Source: Bacillus sp. FJAT-26390 (GTDB taxonomy: Bacteria > Bacillota > Bacilli > Paenibacillales > Paenibacillaceae). Taken from it: a stretch of 59,874 nt of DNA. Of the stretch, positions 52,237-59,874 are shown in pieces. Position numbers and translations under genes: made by a program. Position 1 is the stretch's first letter, and each line of letters starts with the position of its first letter. The stretch lies in assembly GCF_001682865.1 (NCBI RefSeq), contig NZ_MAQX01000004.1, positions 25,659 to 85,532 of the forward strand, written 5' to 3'. The notes below the pieces were generated by a model, which was given only the letters and a program-made list of their open reading frames with translations, ran no database searches and had not been told where the DNA came from.

Positions 52237-53571
52237 ATGACAGACCTTCAGATCGCCGATCTAGAAGAGATGAAATTGACTGATCTATACAAATTAGCGA
52301 AGCAATTTCAGGTTCCGTACTACGGTACGCTTAAGAAGAAAGAATTGATTTTTGCTATACTACGTGCGCAGGCAGAGAAGAGCGGCCTCATGTTTATGGA
52401 GGGCGTACTCGATATTTTATCAGAGGGCTTCGGATTTTTACGACCTATTAACTATTTGCCGAGCAAGGAAGATATTTATATCTCAGCTTCACAAATTCGC
52501 AGGTTTGATCTGAGAAGCGGCGATCTTGTATCCGGGAAATGCCGTCCGCCAAAAGAGAATGAACGCTACTTTGGCTTGCTGCAGGTAAATGCCGTCAACG
52601 GCGAGAACCCTGAGACAGCATCCGAACGACTGCACTTTCCTGCGCTTACTCCTCTTTATCCAGAAAAGAAGCTCGTGCTCGAGACGACGCAGTCGAAGCT
52701 ATCCACTCGAATGATGGATTTGCTCGCACCTGTAGGACTCGGACAACGCGGACTCATCGTTGCTCCTCCTAAGACGGGGAAAACATTGCTGCTCAAAGAA
52801 ATCGCCCACAGTATTTCAGAAAACCGTCCCGATATCAAATTATTCGTCTTGCTCATCGATGAGCGTCCCGAGGAAGTTACAGATATGCAGCGCTCCGTCA
52901 AAGGAGAGGTTATTGCCTCTACGTTCGATGAGCTGCCTGAAAACCATATTAAAGTAGCTGAGCTTGTTCTTGAACGGGCTCTGCGTCTTGTCGAGCATAA
53001 GAAGGATGTCGTGATTCTAATGGATAGCATCACTCGTCTTGCTAGGGCGTATAACTTGGTTATTCCACCATCCGGGCGTACGCTGAGCGGCGGTATTGAT
53101 CCGGCAGCGTTCCATCGTCCGAAACGGTTTTTTGGTTCGGCACGCAACGTTGAAGAGGGCGGAAGCTTGACAATACTTGCAACTGCGCTGATTGAAACGG
53201 GCTCGCGTATGGATGATATCATTTATGAAGAATTTAAAGGTACTGGCAATATGGAGCTCCATCTGGACCGCAAGCTTTCCGAGCGTCGTATATTCCCTGC
53301 TCTAGATATGCGCAGATCAGGCACTAGACGCGAAGAGATGCTTTTGACGAAGGAAGAGCTTGATAAAGTATGGGCCATCCGCAGAGGGATGACAGATACG
53401 CCGGATTATGTCGATAATTTCTTGAAGAAGCTTAAGGACAGCGAGAACAACGAACAGTTCCTCATGTCTCTAGATACAACTGTAGAAGCGAAACCGGAGC
53501 GGTCCGGTATCAAAAGCAGCACCACAACGACCAGCAGGCGTCCTACGCCTAGAACGACGCACGGATCGTAA
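52237..53571 (+). CDS. rho: transcription termination factor Rho
   Basis: A 444-residue hexameric RNA helicase. It has the N-terminal Rho_N helix bundle ([23 protein letters not shown]), the cold-shock RNA-binding domain ([19 protein letters not shown]), the P-loop APPKTGKT and the Q/R-loop segments ([20 protein letters not shown]). The C-terminus has a Thr/Ser/Arg-rich tail. AAGTGGTGAGA precedes ATG. Gene order murA-rho-rpmE is as in B. subtilis, except for the radical SAM gene after it. Confidence 0.97.
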   Translation: MTDLQIADLEEMKLTDLYKLAKQFQVPYYGTLKKKELIFAILRAQAEKSGLMFMEGVLDILSEGFGFLRPINYLPSKEDIYISASQIRRFDLRSGDLVSGKCRPPKENERYFGLLQVNAVNGENPETASERLHFPALTPLYPEKKLVLETTQSKLSTRMMDLLAPVGLGQRGLIVAPPKTGKTLLLKEIAHSISENRPDIKLFVLLIDERPEEVTDMQRSVKGEVIASTFDELPENHIKVAELVLERALRLVEHKKDVVILMDSITRLARAYNLVIPPSGRTLSGGIDPAAFHRPKRFFGSARNVEEGGSLTILATALIETGSRMDDIIYEEFKGTGNMELHLDRKLSERRIFPALDMRRSGTRREEMLLTKEELDKVWAIRRGMTDTPDYVDNFLKKLKDSENNEQFLMSLDTTVEAKPERSGIKSSTTTTSRRPTPRTTHGS

Positions 53572-53592
53572 GACCGCAGGAGGGAGTACAAC

Positions 53593-54846
53593 ATGAATCT
53601 CGTATATGCGGATGAACAAGGAAATGTTTTTGACCATCCAGATTTTGTGGCCTTGGGAAGAAGCGGCGATATGATCGTGGAAATTATGGAAGATGAATTG
53701 ATTCCTCTTCCTAATGGAGCGACGCTTGTTAGCTTGCCCTTCACTCGGCCTATTGGGCTTAACCCGGACACGGGCGAAATGCAGGTGCTGCCTGGCGGAG
53801 CGCAAGCGGTAGGCGCTTTGCTGCCGCAGGGCTTTACCCGTCTTTGCCTGCCTGGCTACGTGAAAGCTGATAAGAACGAGAAGCTTCCGCTGTTTGGCTA
53901 TACGGCAGTCGTATGGAAAGACGGCAACTTCTATGTTACGGCGGAGCAAAGTGATGATCCAGAGAGATGGGACCCGCTTAATTGCGACCGCGGCGAGCTA
54001 GGCATTCAGGTAGAGCGCATCCTTGCCAAATACCCGGAAAATCGTCTATACAAGCATCTGTCCAATTGTGCTTTAGGCTATGAGTGCTTAACCTCTTCCA
54101 ACACATTTCTAGGTCGCTGGGAAGGCGCAGTGCCTGTATCCTATTCTTGCAATGCAGGCTGTTTTGGCTGTATTTCAGAGCAACCGGATGACAGCGGCTT
54201 TGTCGCGCCTCAGACTCGGATGAATTTTAAACCCACGGTCGACGAAGTTGTCGAAATCATGCTGGAGCATTTGCGCGAGCCGGAATCGATCATTAGCTTC
54301 GGCCAAGGCTGCGAGGGCGAGCCCTCCACGCAAGCGAAAATCATTGTAGAAGCCATGAAGCGCGTACGCAGCCAAACCTCGCTTGGTTATATCAACATCA
54401 ACACCAATGCGGGATTGACGGATTTCATGCGTGCAATCGTTGACGCAGGGCTTAACCTGATGCGTGTAAGCACGATCAGCGCGCTTGATGAACATTACAA
54501 TGCGTATTACAAGCCTCGCGGCTATACGCTCAAAAATGTCGAGAAGTCGCTTAAATACGCATCCGATAATGGCGTTTATACATCGATCAACTATTTGATT
54601 TTCCCAGGGGTTACGGACCGCGAGGAAGAAATAGAAGCGATGATCGGATTCGTGAAGCGCACGGGCCTCAAGCTGATTCAAATGCGCAACCTGAATATCG
54701 ACCCGGAAAGCTATTTGGCTATTATTCCGAAGGCGCAGGGTGAAATTTACGGCATGAAGCAAATGCTGGAGATTTTCCGCGAAGAGCTGCCTGACGTCGT
54801 TATTGGTTCTTATACCCATGTACCGCCGGCGGCGCTGTTTAAATAA
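53593..54846 (+). CDS. uncharacterised radical SAM protein
   Basis: A 417-residue protein. Residues ~1-170 form an unrecognised N-terminal region beginning MNLVYADEQGNVFDHPDFVA, with a proline-rich loop. The radical SAM core (~180-380) has Cys186-x3-Cys190-x2-Cys193 in SYSCNAGCFGC for the 4Fe-4S cluster, followed by SFGQGCEGEPS and YININTNAGLT. It begins 21 nt after rho with AGGAGGG before ATG, so it is probably co-transcribed. The substrate is unknown. Its place between rho and rpmE differs from B. subtilis. Confidence 0.85.
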   Translation: MNLVYADEQGNVFDHPDFVALGRSGDMIVEIMEDELIPLPNGATLVSLPFTRPIGLNPDTGEMQVLPGGAQAVGALLPQGFTRLCLPGYVKADKNEKLPLFGYTAVVWKDGNFYVTAEQSDDPERWDPLNCDRGELGIQVERILAKYPENRLYKHLSNCALGYECLTSSNTFLGRWEGAVPVSYSCNAGCFGCISEQPDDSGFVAPQTRMNFKPTVDEVVEIMLEHLREPESIISFGQGCEGEPSTQAKIIVEAMKRVRSQTSLGYININTNAGLTDFMRAIVDAGLNLMRVSTISALDEHYNAYYKPRGYTLKNVEKSLKYASDNGVYTSINYLIFPGVTDREEEIEAMIGFVKRTGLKLIQMRNLNIDPESYLAIIPKAQGEIYGMKQMLEIFREELPDVVIGSYTHVPPAALFK

Positions 54847-54900
54847 GGGAGCCCAATGAACGGTAATTACATCTAATATTGACATATGAGCGATTATTCA

Positions 54901-54930
54901 TTGCAACTGCAAAACAGTTCATGCTATAAT
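54901..54930 (+). promoter_or_regulatory. SigA promoter of rpmE
   Basis: TTGCAA (54901-54906), an 18-bp spacer and TATAAT (54925-54930) lie about 60 bp before the rpmE start. Confidence 0.7.
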
Positions 54931-54991
54931 CCGAGATGTGTGATTTAACTCTGGGTCCGCATGCGATTCAGGGCAGAAAGAGGTGAACGAG

Positions 54992-55189
54992 ATGAAACAA
55001 GCTATTCATCCGACATACCACATCATTACAGCAACTTGCGCTTGTGGAAATTCCTTCGAGACTGGTTCGATTAAACCGAGCCTTCGCGTAGAGGTTTGTT
55101 CCCAATGCCACCCATTCTACACGGGTAAGCAAAAGTTCCTGGATGCTGGCGGCCGCGTCGATCGTTTCAAGAAGAAATACGGTATTTAA
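54992..55189 (+). CDS. rpmE: 50S ribosomal protein L31, zinc-binding type
   Basis: A 65-residue protein with four zinc ligands: Cys-x-Cys in [11 protein letters not shown] and Cys-x2-Cys in [11 protein letters not shown]. The C-terminus is [10 protein letters not shown], as in other L31 proteins. The start is ATG 54992 behind AGAAAGAGGTGA; GTG 54983 is within the ribosome binding site. The zinc-type paralogue is the form used under zinc sufficiency. Confidence 0.96.
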   Translation: MKQAIHPTYHIITATCACGNSFETGSIKPSLRVEVCSQCHPFYTGKQKFLDAGGRVDRFKKKYGI

Positions 55190-55228
55190 TCCTACAAATC
55201 GTTCCGCCTTTATTTGGCAGAATACAAG

Positions 55229-55270
55229 AGCCTCCCTCAGCCATCCTATTGGATAGAAGGGAGGTTTTTT
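55229..55270 (+). terminator. rpmE terminator overlapping the next ribosome binding site
   Basis: Arms AGCCTCCCT and AGGGAGGTTTTTT around an ATCC/GGAT inner stem. The 3' arm contains GGGAGG (55259-55264), the ribosome binding site of the lipoprotein gene. Confidence 0.82.
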
Positions 55271-55272
55271 GA

Positions 55273-55695
55273 TTGGATAAGAAACCATTCGATTCGAGTA
55301 AACGGCTTAGATTAAGCCGATTCACAATTTCGGCGGCATGTGTTGCATTGCTGGCCATAACGCTCGCAGGCTGTGGCAACAGCAAGCAGGAGAACAGGCT
55401 GAGAACCTACGGACACGACGGTTATATGGGATACTCCAACAGCAATCCGAACTTGCCCAATCGTTATGAATACCTAAATTATAATGCGGACGGCAATTTT
55501 ATCGAACAGGTGCTGCAGCCGATTTCTGGCATTGAGCGCACGAATATTTATTTTAACGGTACGGATCTGCATGTAAATTTGAACGTCAACAACGCGTTGT
55601 CTGATGCTCAAGTTGAACAGCTGCGCGCAAAGGCGCAGTCAGTTGTACAGCATAATATGCCTCGTTATAACGTTCATGTGGAAGCAAAACGATAA
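55273..55695 (+). CDS. lipoprotein, YhcN/YlaJ-like
   Basis: A 140-residue lipoprotein. The N-terminus has a basic segment, a hydrophobic core (FTISAACVALLAITL) and a lipobox LAGC at about residue 35. The mature part ends in a domain (IERTNIYFNGTDLHVNLNVN, VVQHNMPRYNVHVEAK) resembling the YhcN/YlaJ sporulation lipoprotein family. The start is TTG 55273, 8 nt behind GGGAGG. That site lies in the 3' arm of the rpmE terminator. Assignment to the YhcN family is by weak resemblance. Confidence 0.75.
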   Translation: MDKKPFDSSKRLRLSRFTISAACVALLAITLAGCGNSKQENRLRTYGHDGYMGYSNSNPNLPNRYEYLNYNADGNFIEQVLQPISGIERTNIYFNGTDLHVNLNVNNALSDAQVEQLRAKAQSVVQHNMPRYNVHVEAKR

Positions 55696-55729
55696 ATAGC
55701 AGCAATCTATTTCCAATCTTGTGGACGAG

Positions 55730-55758
55730 TTGCGCTTTGCCTCGGAATCGGCTATACT
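55730..55758 (+). promoter_or_regulatory. promoter of the SRP RNA gene
   Basis: TTGCGC (55730-55735), a 17-bp spacer and TATACT (55753-55758). The start falls about 7-8 nt downstream, at the 5' end of the RNA. Confidence 0.7.
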
Positions 55759-55765
55759 TATTTTT

Positions 55766-56036
55766 GCCGTGCTAGATGGGGAGGTAGCGGTGCCCTGTAA
55801 CTCGCAATCCGCTGTAGCGAGGTTGAATTCCTATTTGAGGTTATGCCGATATGGGGTCTTGGCACTTGCGAGCAGTGTTGACGGTTGGGTCCTCCGCAAT
55901 GGACGTTTGTGAACGGGTCAGGTCCGGAAGGAAGCAGCCATAAGCAAATTAGTTCATGTGCCGGGGGAGTGCCTGACTCGAGCTGTAGTGCAAGGATGTC
56001 GCCTGGGTCGCATTTATCAGGAATAGGTGCACGGTA
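55766..56036 (+). ncRNA. scr: signal recognition particle RNA (scRNA, large Bacillus-type)
   Basis: The RNA is about 271 nt, the size of B. subtilis scRNA. The 5' and 3' ends pair (GCCGTGC with GCACGGT). The Alu-domain start GCTAGATGGGGAGGTAGCGG and the conserved S-domain core GGTCAGGTCCGGAAGGAAGC are present. It forms the ribonucleoprotein with Ffh that targets nascent membrane and secreted proteins. It is followed by a terminator and dnaX, as in Bacillus. The large form with Alu domain is typical of spore-formers. Confidence 0.95.
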
Positions 56037-56075
56037 CTAAATTTTTCCTAAAATCAATGCTAAATACAAAAGTAG

Positions 56076-56130
56076 CACCTGTAGACGCTGTTCGATGTTT
56101 TTGTCGGAATACGCGATTGCAGGTGTTTTT
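56076..56130 (+). terminator. terminator of the SRP RNA gene
   Basis: AGCACCTG pairs with CAGGTGTT across a loop with partial inner pairing, followed by TTTTTG. Confidence 0.6.
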
Positions 56131-56267
56131 GTTTGTGATCCTTTTAATTGTATGGAATAGGGATATGACAGGTAAAAGAGAGTTTTGATTGCTACACAGT
56201 TGTTGTATAATAGAGGCATAGCCCTTATATTTTGTAATGAAAAGGCAACATGAAAGGAAAGGTCTGC

Positions 56268-58046
56268 GTGTCACATATCGCATTATATCGTGCCTGGCGT
56301 CCGCAGACGTTTCAGGACATGGTCGGTCAACAGCATATTATCCAAACGCTGCAAAATTCAATTCGTGAACAACGCGTATCGCATGCTTATCTTTTTAATG
56401 GACCGAGAGGTACCGGAAAGACCAGCGCCGCGAAAATTTTGGCGAAAGCGGTTAACTGCGAACGTGGCCCAGCTGAAGAACCCTGTAATGAATGCGACGC
56501 TTGCATAGGGATTACAGCGGGGCATATTATGGATGTAATAGAGATAGATGCTGCATCCAATCGCGGTATTGATGAAATTCGTGACATTCGAGATAAAGTG
56601 AGATATGCGCCTTCAGAGGTGCGGTTCAAAGTTTATATTATAGATGAAGTACATATGCTTACGGCCGAGGCGTTTAATGCCTTGCTCAAGACGTTGGAGG
56701 AGCCGCCGGGGCATGTTATTTTTATCTTGGCGACGACTGAACCGCATAAGCTGCCGGCAACGATCATCTCGCGCTGTCAGCGGTTTGATTTCAGGCAGGT
56801 ATCGCTTGAAGAGCAGACGGAGCACTTGTTAAAGATTTGCCGCGAGGAAGGCATACAAGCTGATTCGGATGCGCTTGCTTATATCGCAAGGCTGTCCGAA
56901 GGCGGAATGCGGGATGCGATTAGCTTGCTGGAGCAGGTATCCGCTTTTGCAGGCGAGCGGATCACGCTTGAGGCAGCGGTGGATGTGACTGGCGGCATGG
57001 CCGCCGATCATTTTTATCAGCTTGCCGAGGCGGTCAGAGATCGAAATGTAGCGTCGGTTATGCCGCTCGTTGAGAGCTTGATGCAAGCCGGCAAGAGCGC
57101 GGACAAATGTATGGAGAACCTAATCTATTATTTCCGCGACTTGCTGGTTATGAAGCTTGCTCCACAGGGCGGCGCAGCAACGGAGCGCATCGTTGATCCG
57201 GAACGCTTCAAAGCGATGGCGGATGCTTTTACTCCCGGGCGGCTGTTCGCGATGATTGATACGCTGAACCGCTATCAGGTGGAGCTGAAGCATGCGTCAC
57301 AGCCGCAAACGCTGTTCGAGGTAGCGCTTATGAAGCTCTGTACGCTAGGTGAAGAACAATCTTCAAGCGGAGGAGCGGCTGCGGGCTCAGCTTCGACCGG
57401 CGCTCAGCCAGCCGAAGTGGGCCGGCTGCGCCAGCAGGTTGAAGCGCTTGAGCGCAAGCTTGAGCAAGCGCTCCAGAATGGCATAGCTGCTGGGGGCAAT
57501 TCATCTGCCGCTGACAATGCGGCAAGCAAGCAAGCGGCGCGCACCAATGCGGTTCGCAGCTCGTTTGGCGGCTCAGGCGGCATAGCCCGTTCGTCCGTCA
57601 AGCTTGATCCTTATTTAGCCACAGCCGGCAGCCCTGAATTCAACCAATTCCGCATGAAGTGGAATGATGTCCTGCAGGGTGTCAAAGAAGCCAAGATAAC
57701 CGTCCACGCCTGGTTGAAGGACGGCGAGCCCGTCGCTTCCACTGATGATGCCATTCTCGTCGCATTCAAAAATACGATGCACCGAGAAACGACCGAAAAA
57801 CCAGCCAATCGTGATATTATAGAGAAAGTTATGCATGATGTCCTTGGCGGGTCGTTCCGGATCGTTACGGTCATGATGAAGGATTGGCAGGCTGCGGCAC
57901 AAGGCGCTAGCGCCCAGAAGACCGAGACGCTGGAACTGGAACCTGAGGCTTCTCACGCATCGCAAGCTTCAAGCAGACCCGAATGGGTGGAAGAAGCCGT
58001 TAAGCTTTTTGGTGAAGACTTAGTAGTTGTGAAGGATAAGGATTAA
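56268..58046 (+). CDS. dnaX: DNA polymerase III gamma/tau subunit
   Basis: A 592-residue clamp-loader ATPase with Walker A NGPRGTGKTS, a zinc module (CERGPAEEPCNECDAC), Walker B IIDEVHML and sensor segments (ATTEPHKLPATIISRC). A coiled coil and Ala/Ser-rich linker (~370-450) lead to the C-terminal tau region. The start is GTG 56268 behind AAAGGAAAGG, giving MSHIALYRAWRPQ as in B. subtilis. The frame extends to ATG 56250, inside the ribosome binding site. The next gene follows at a short distance. Confidence 0.95.
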   Translation: MSHIALYRAWRPQTFQDMVGQQHIIQTLQNSIREQRVSHAYLFNGPRGTGKTSAAKILAKAVNCERGPAEEPCNECDACIGITAGHIMDVIEIDAASNRGIDEIRDIRDKVRYAPSEVRFKVYIIDEVHMLTAEAFNALLKTLEEPPGHVIFILATTEPHKLPATIISRCQRFDFRQVSLEEQTEHLLKICREEGIQADSDALAYIARLSEGGMRDAISLLEQVSAFAGERITLEAAVDVTGGMAADHFYQLAEAVRDRNVASVMPLVESLMQAGKSADKCMENLIYYFRDLLVMKLAPQGGAATERIVDPERFKAMADAFTPGRLFAMIDTLNRYQVELKHASQPQTLFEVALMKLCTLGEEQSSSGGAAAGSASTGAQPAEVGRLRQQVEALERKLEQALQNGIAAGGNSSAADNAASKQAARTNAVRSSFGGSGGIARSSVKLDPYLATAGSPEFNQFRMKWNDVLQGVKEAKITVHAWLKDGEPVASTDDAILVAFKNTMHRETTEKPANRDIIEKVMHDVLGGSFRIVTVMMKDWQAAAQGASAQKTETLELEPEASHASQASSRPEWVEEAVKLFGEDLVVVKDKD

Positions 58047-58070
58047 ATTCTAATGATGAGGTGATTTCTA

Positions 58071-58382
58071 ATGAACAACATGAACCAAATGATGAAGCAA
58101 GTGAAGAAGATGCAGGATCAAATGATGAAAGCGCAAGAAGAGCTTGAAACAAAGACAGTTGAGGGAACAGCTGGCGGCGGCGTCGTTACGGTATCGGCTA
58201 ACGGCCATAAGAAACTGCTTAGCATTACGATCAAACCTGAGGCTGTAGATCCGGAAGATGTAGAAATGCTGCAAGACCTTGTGCTTACTGCAGTTAACGA
58301 TGCGCTTTCTAAAGTAGATGAGCTTGCGAACAAGGATATGGGCAAATTCACTGGCGGAATGAAAATTCCGGGATTGTTCTAA
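58071..58382 (+). CDS. ebfC: YbaB/EbfC-family nucleoid-associated protein
   Basis: A 103-residue protein with a Met-rich amphipathic helix ([19 protein letters not shown]), the characteristic [11 protein letters not shown] strand and a helical C-terminus ending MKIPGLF. It forms dimers and binds DNA. The dnaX-ebfC-recR order is conserved widely. A GAGGTG ribosome binding site precedes ATG. Confidence 0.95.
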   Translation: MNNMNQMMKQVKKMQDQMMKAQEELETKTVEGTAGGGVVTVSANGHKKLLSITIKPEAVDPEDVEMLQDLVLTAVNDALSKVDELANKDMGKFTGGMKIPGLF

Positions 58383-58424
58383 GAAGAACCGCGCGCTTTC
58401 GTTTGAAAGGAGCTGTACCTAGTT

Positions 58425-59024
58425 TTGTATTACCCCGAACCGATAGCGAAATTAATTGATGCTTTTACGCGATTACCGGGTATTGGACCCAAAACGGCCG
58501 CCCGTCTGGCGTTCCATGTGCTTCGAATGAAAGAAGACGACGTCATTGATTTTGCGAAGGCGCTAGTAAGCGTTAAGCGCAATTTGTTCTATTGCTCGGT
58601 TTGCTGCAACATTACGGATACCGATCCGTGCAGAATATGCCAAGATAAGTCTCGCGATAATTCCGTTATTTGTGTCGTACAAGAATCGAAGGATCTTGTG
58701 GCCATTGAGCGGATGAAGGATTTTCAAGGGCAATACCATGTTCTGCAAGGTGCGATCTCTCCGATGGAGGGAATCGGACCAGATGAAATTCGAATTGCGG
58801 AGCTATTGCGGCGGCTAAGTGATGAACGCGTGCAGGAGCTTATCCTGGCGACTAACCCGAATATTGAAGGCGAAGCGACTGCGATGTACTTATCGCGTCT
58901 TATTAAACCTTTTGGCATCCGTGTAACGCGTATCGCGCATGGACTGCCTGTTGGCGGCGATCTTGAATATGCGGATGAGGTTACACTCTCCAAAGCATTA
59001 GAAGGTCGACGGGAAATAAACTAG
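58425..59024 (+). CDS. recR: recombination protein RecR
   Basis: A 199-residue protein with a helix-hairpin-helix ([17 protein letters not shown]), a four-Cys zinc finger ([16 protein letters not shown]) and a Toprim domain ([16 protein letters not shown]). It acts with RecFO in gap repair. The start is TTG 58425, giving [10 protein letters not shown] as in other RecR; AAAGGAG lies 12 nt upstream, a longish spacer. Confidence 0.96.
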   Translation: MYYPEPIAKLIDAFTRLPGIGPKTAARLAFHVLRMKEDDVIDFAKALVSVKRNLFYCSVCCNITDTDPCRICQDKSRDNSVICVVQESKDLVAIERMKDFQGQYHVLQGAISPMEGIGPDEIRIAELLRRLSDERVQELILATNPNIEGEATAMYLSRLIKPFGIRVTRIAHGLPVGGDLEYADEVTLSKALEGRREIN

Positions 59025-59040
59025 CGTTTGGCAAAATAAG

Positions 59041-59079
59041 AAGCGGCGGGTCGAGATCATTCTCGACTTGCCGCTTTTT
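59041..59079 (+). terminator. terminator after recR
   Basis: Arms AAGCGGCGGGTCGAGA and TCTCGACTTGCCGCTTTTT enclose a short loop. Confidence 0.85.
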
Positions 59080-59181
59080 CTATAGCTGCGGAATCTCTCA
59101 AGTCTTCGTTCTATTCCGATGTCCAAGCCTATACATATAGTAAAGAACTGTATTTAGATAGGACATGCGGGAGGGATACGT

Positions 59182-59430
59182 TTGAAGAACAAGCATCAGG
59201 CGGTCTTGGAGAAAGAAGTTATCCAAATGGATGAAATTCGGCTCGAGATAGCTGAAGCGCACCGAGAGTGGGAAAATGCGAATCGTTATTTCAATCATGC
59301 ACACGGCAAAGATCAAATCGATTACGCCATTTACTGCATGATTACAGCGGAGAAGAGATATGATATGCTGCTTCGTTTGGCAAAGCGTTCAAGCAATAAC
59401 TGGCCGGCATGGGGAGGAGTGTTGAAATGA
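59182..59430 (+). CDS. yaaL: DUF2508/YaaL-family protein
   Basis: An 82-residue helical protein with a long amphipathic stretch (MDEIRLEIAEAHREWENANR) and the family segment DYAIYCMITAEKRYDMLLRL. The start is TTG 59182, 6 nt behind GGGAGGG. Function unknown. Its stop overlaps the bofA start (ATGA). Gene order recR-yaaL-bofA is as in B. subtilis. Confidence 0.88.
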   Translation: MKNKHQAVLEKEVIQMDEIRLEIAEAHREWENANRYFNHAHGKDQIDYAIYCMITAEKRYDMLLRLAKRSSNNWPAWGGVLK

Positions 59431-59690
59431 AAGTCATTTGGTTATCCGTATTTATTGTATCAAGCCTTTTATTGGCAGTTGTCTTATTAAGAAATAAGCT
59501 TTCGTGGGGAATGCTTCGTGGATTCGCGCTTCACCTTGTTTTGGCAGCTGCGTTATTATACGTCTTAAATTATTCAGAAGTTGTTCCAGGCATGTACATA
59601 CCGCTGAATCCCATTACGATCGGCACGGTGCTTACTTTGGGCGTACCGGGGATAGCGCTAATTGTCGGCCTGCAATGGGTGGTTGTGTAG
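59427..59690 (+). CDS. bofA: pro-SigK processing inhibitor BofA
   Basis: An 87-residue protein with two or three membrane segments (VIWLSVFIVSSLLLAVVLL, MLRGFALHLVLAAALLYVL, LTLGVPGIALIVGLQWVVV) and the conserved C-terminal motif NPITIGTVLTLGVPGIAL. BofA holds the protease SpoIVFB inactive in the mother-cell side of the forespore membrane until SpoIVB acts. ATG 59427 overlaps the yaaL stop and lies behind GGGGAGGAG. Confidence 0.93.
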   Translation: MKVIWLSVFIVSSLLLAVVLLRNKLSWGMLRGFALHLVLAAALLYVLNYSEVVPGMYIPLNPITIGTVLTLGVPGIALIVGLQWVVV

Positions 59691-59718
59691 GGGGAAACAA
59701 AAAGGTTTGGCCAAAAGG

Positions 59719-59748
59719 TTGACGCGAGAAGCGATTATATGCTACATT
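59719..59748 (+). promoter_or_regulatory. upstream promoter of a putative rRNA operon (P1)
   Basis: TTGACG (59719-59724), an 18-bp spacer and TACATT (59743-59748). A CGCGAGAA/TTCTCGCG inverted repeat overlaps it (59724-59758). Confidence 0.4.
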
Positions 59749-59804
59749 AGTTCTCGCGCCAAGAGTAAGTAAACAAGCTTCAAAAAAAGAAATAAAAAAA
59801 TTAC

Positions 59805-59834
59805 TTGCATTAACTTGGGCATCTGTGATATATT
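59805..59834 (+). promoter_or_regulatory. downstream promoter of a putative rRNA operon (P2)
   Basis: TTGCAT (59805-59810), an 18-bp spacer and TATATT (59829-59834), with an A-rich UP-element-like tract just upstream. In B. subtilis rrnA follows bofA. The window ends 40 bp downstream, before any 16S sequence. Confidence 0.5.
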
Positions 59835-59874
59835 ATAAAAGTCGCCAATGAGACACACGGCCGACACGAAAGAA

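Noticed and set aside
55721..55912. 63-codon frame over the 5' part of the SRP RNA
   Set aside because: The sequence is explained by the RNA structure.

Overview
The window looks like a chromosomal segment of a spore-forming Paenibacillaceae member, most likely Paenibacillus. GC content is moderate, TTG and GTG starts behind strong Shine-Dalgarno sequences are common, and Spo0F, BofA, a Spo0E-like protein and a KinB/KinC-like kinase are present. Gene order in the right half follows the Bacillus oriC-flanking region: ywhD, pbpG, speE-speB, then ywiB-argS, rpoE, pyrG, spo0F, murA, rho, rpmE, then SRP RNA, dnaX, ebfC, recR, yaaL, bofA and what looks like the promoter region of an rRNA operon at the right edge. 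No CRISPR array, IS element, prophage or tRNA was recognised.

Layout. 1-2.4 kb: the 3' end of a collagen-like (BclA-type) protein gene, a GT2 glycosyltransferase, and ohr. 2.4-9.2 kb: a six-gene minus-strand operon encoding an ATP-grasp ligase, a MurE-like ligase, an AsnB-type amidotransferase, a C39-like peptidase with a SpaA-like domain, an Asp/Glu racemase and a 66-aa protein. A LysR gene precedes it, under a promoter overlapped by a near-consensus Fur box. 10.6-14.9 kb: a Spo0E-like gene behind a perfect 0A box, tadA, a cluster of DnaA boxes in front of a sporulation-type histidine kinase, an oxidoreductase and rluF. 15-20.3 kb: motAB behind a SigD-like promoter, a YkuI-like c-di-GMP protein, GNAT and MFS genes. 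20.4-26.6 kb: photolyase, an NlpC/P60 hydrolase under a c-di-AMP riboswitch, membrane and secreted proteins, and an M1 peptidase. 26.6-31.5 kb: ywhD, then an ECF sigma/anti-sigma/membrane-protein operon and a double GNAT protein. 31.6-35.6 kb: qoxABCD, an aa3-type menaquinol oxidase. The remainder is the conserved housekeeping and sporulation block described above.

The main candidate for an undescribed system is the 2.4-9.2 kb operon. Its combination of Asl-like ATP-grasp ligase, Mur ligase paralogue, glutamine-dependent amidotransferase and aspartate-type racemase matches the steps needed to make and attach an amidated D-Asp side chain to a peptidoglycan precursor, as known in Enterococcus faecium and Lactococcus lactis. 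This function is inferred from gene content and motifs, not shown. Regulatory signals worth testing are the Fur box, the DnaA-box cluster, the 0A boxes, a perfect SigH promoter at spo0F, and a short leader ORF spanning a terminator upstream of murA.
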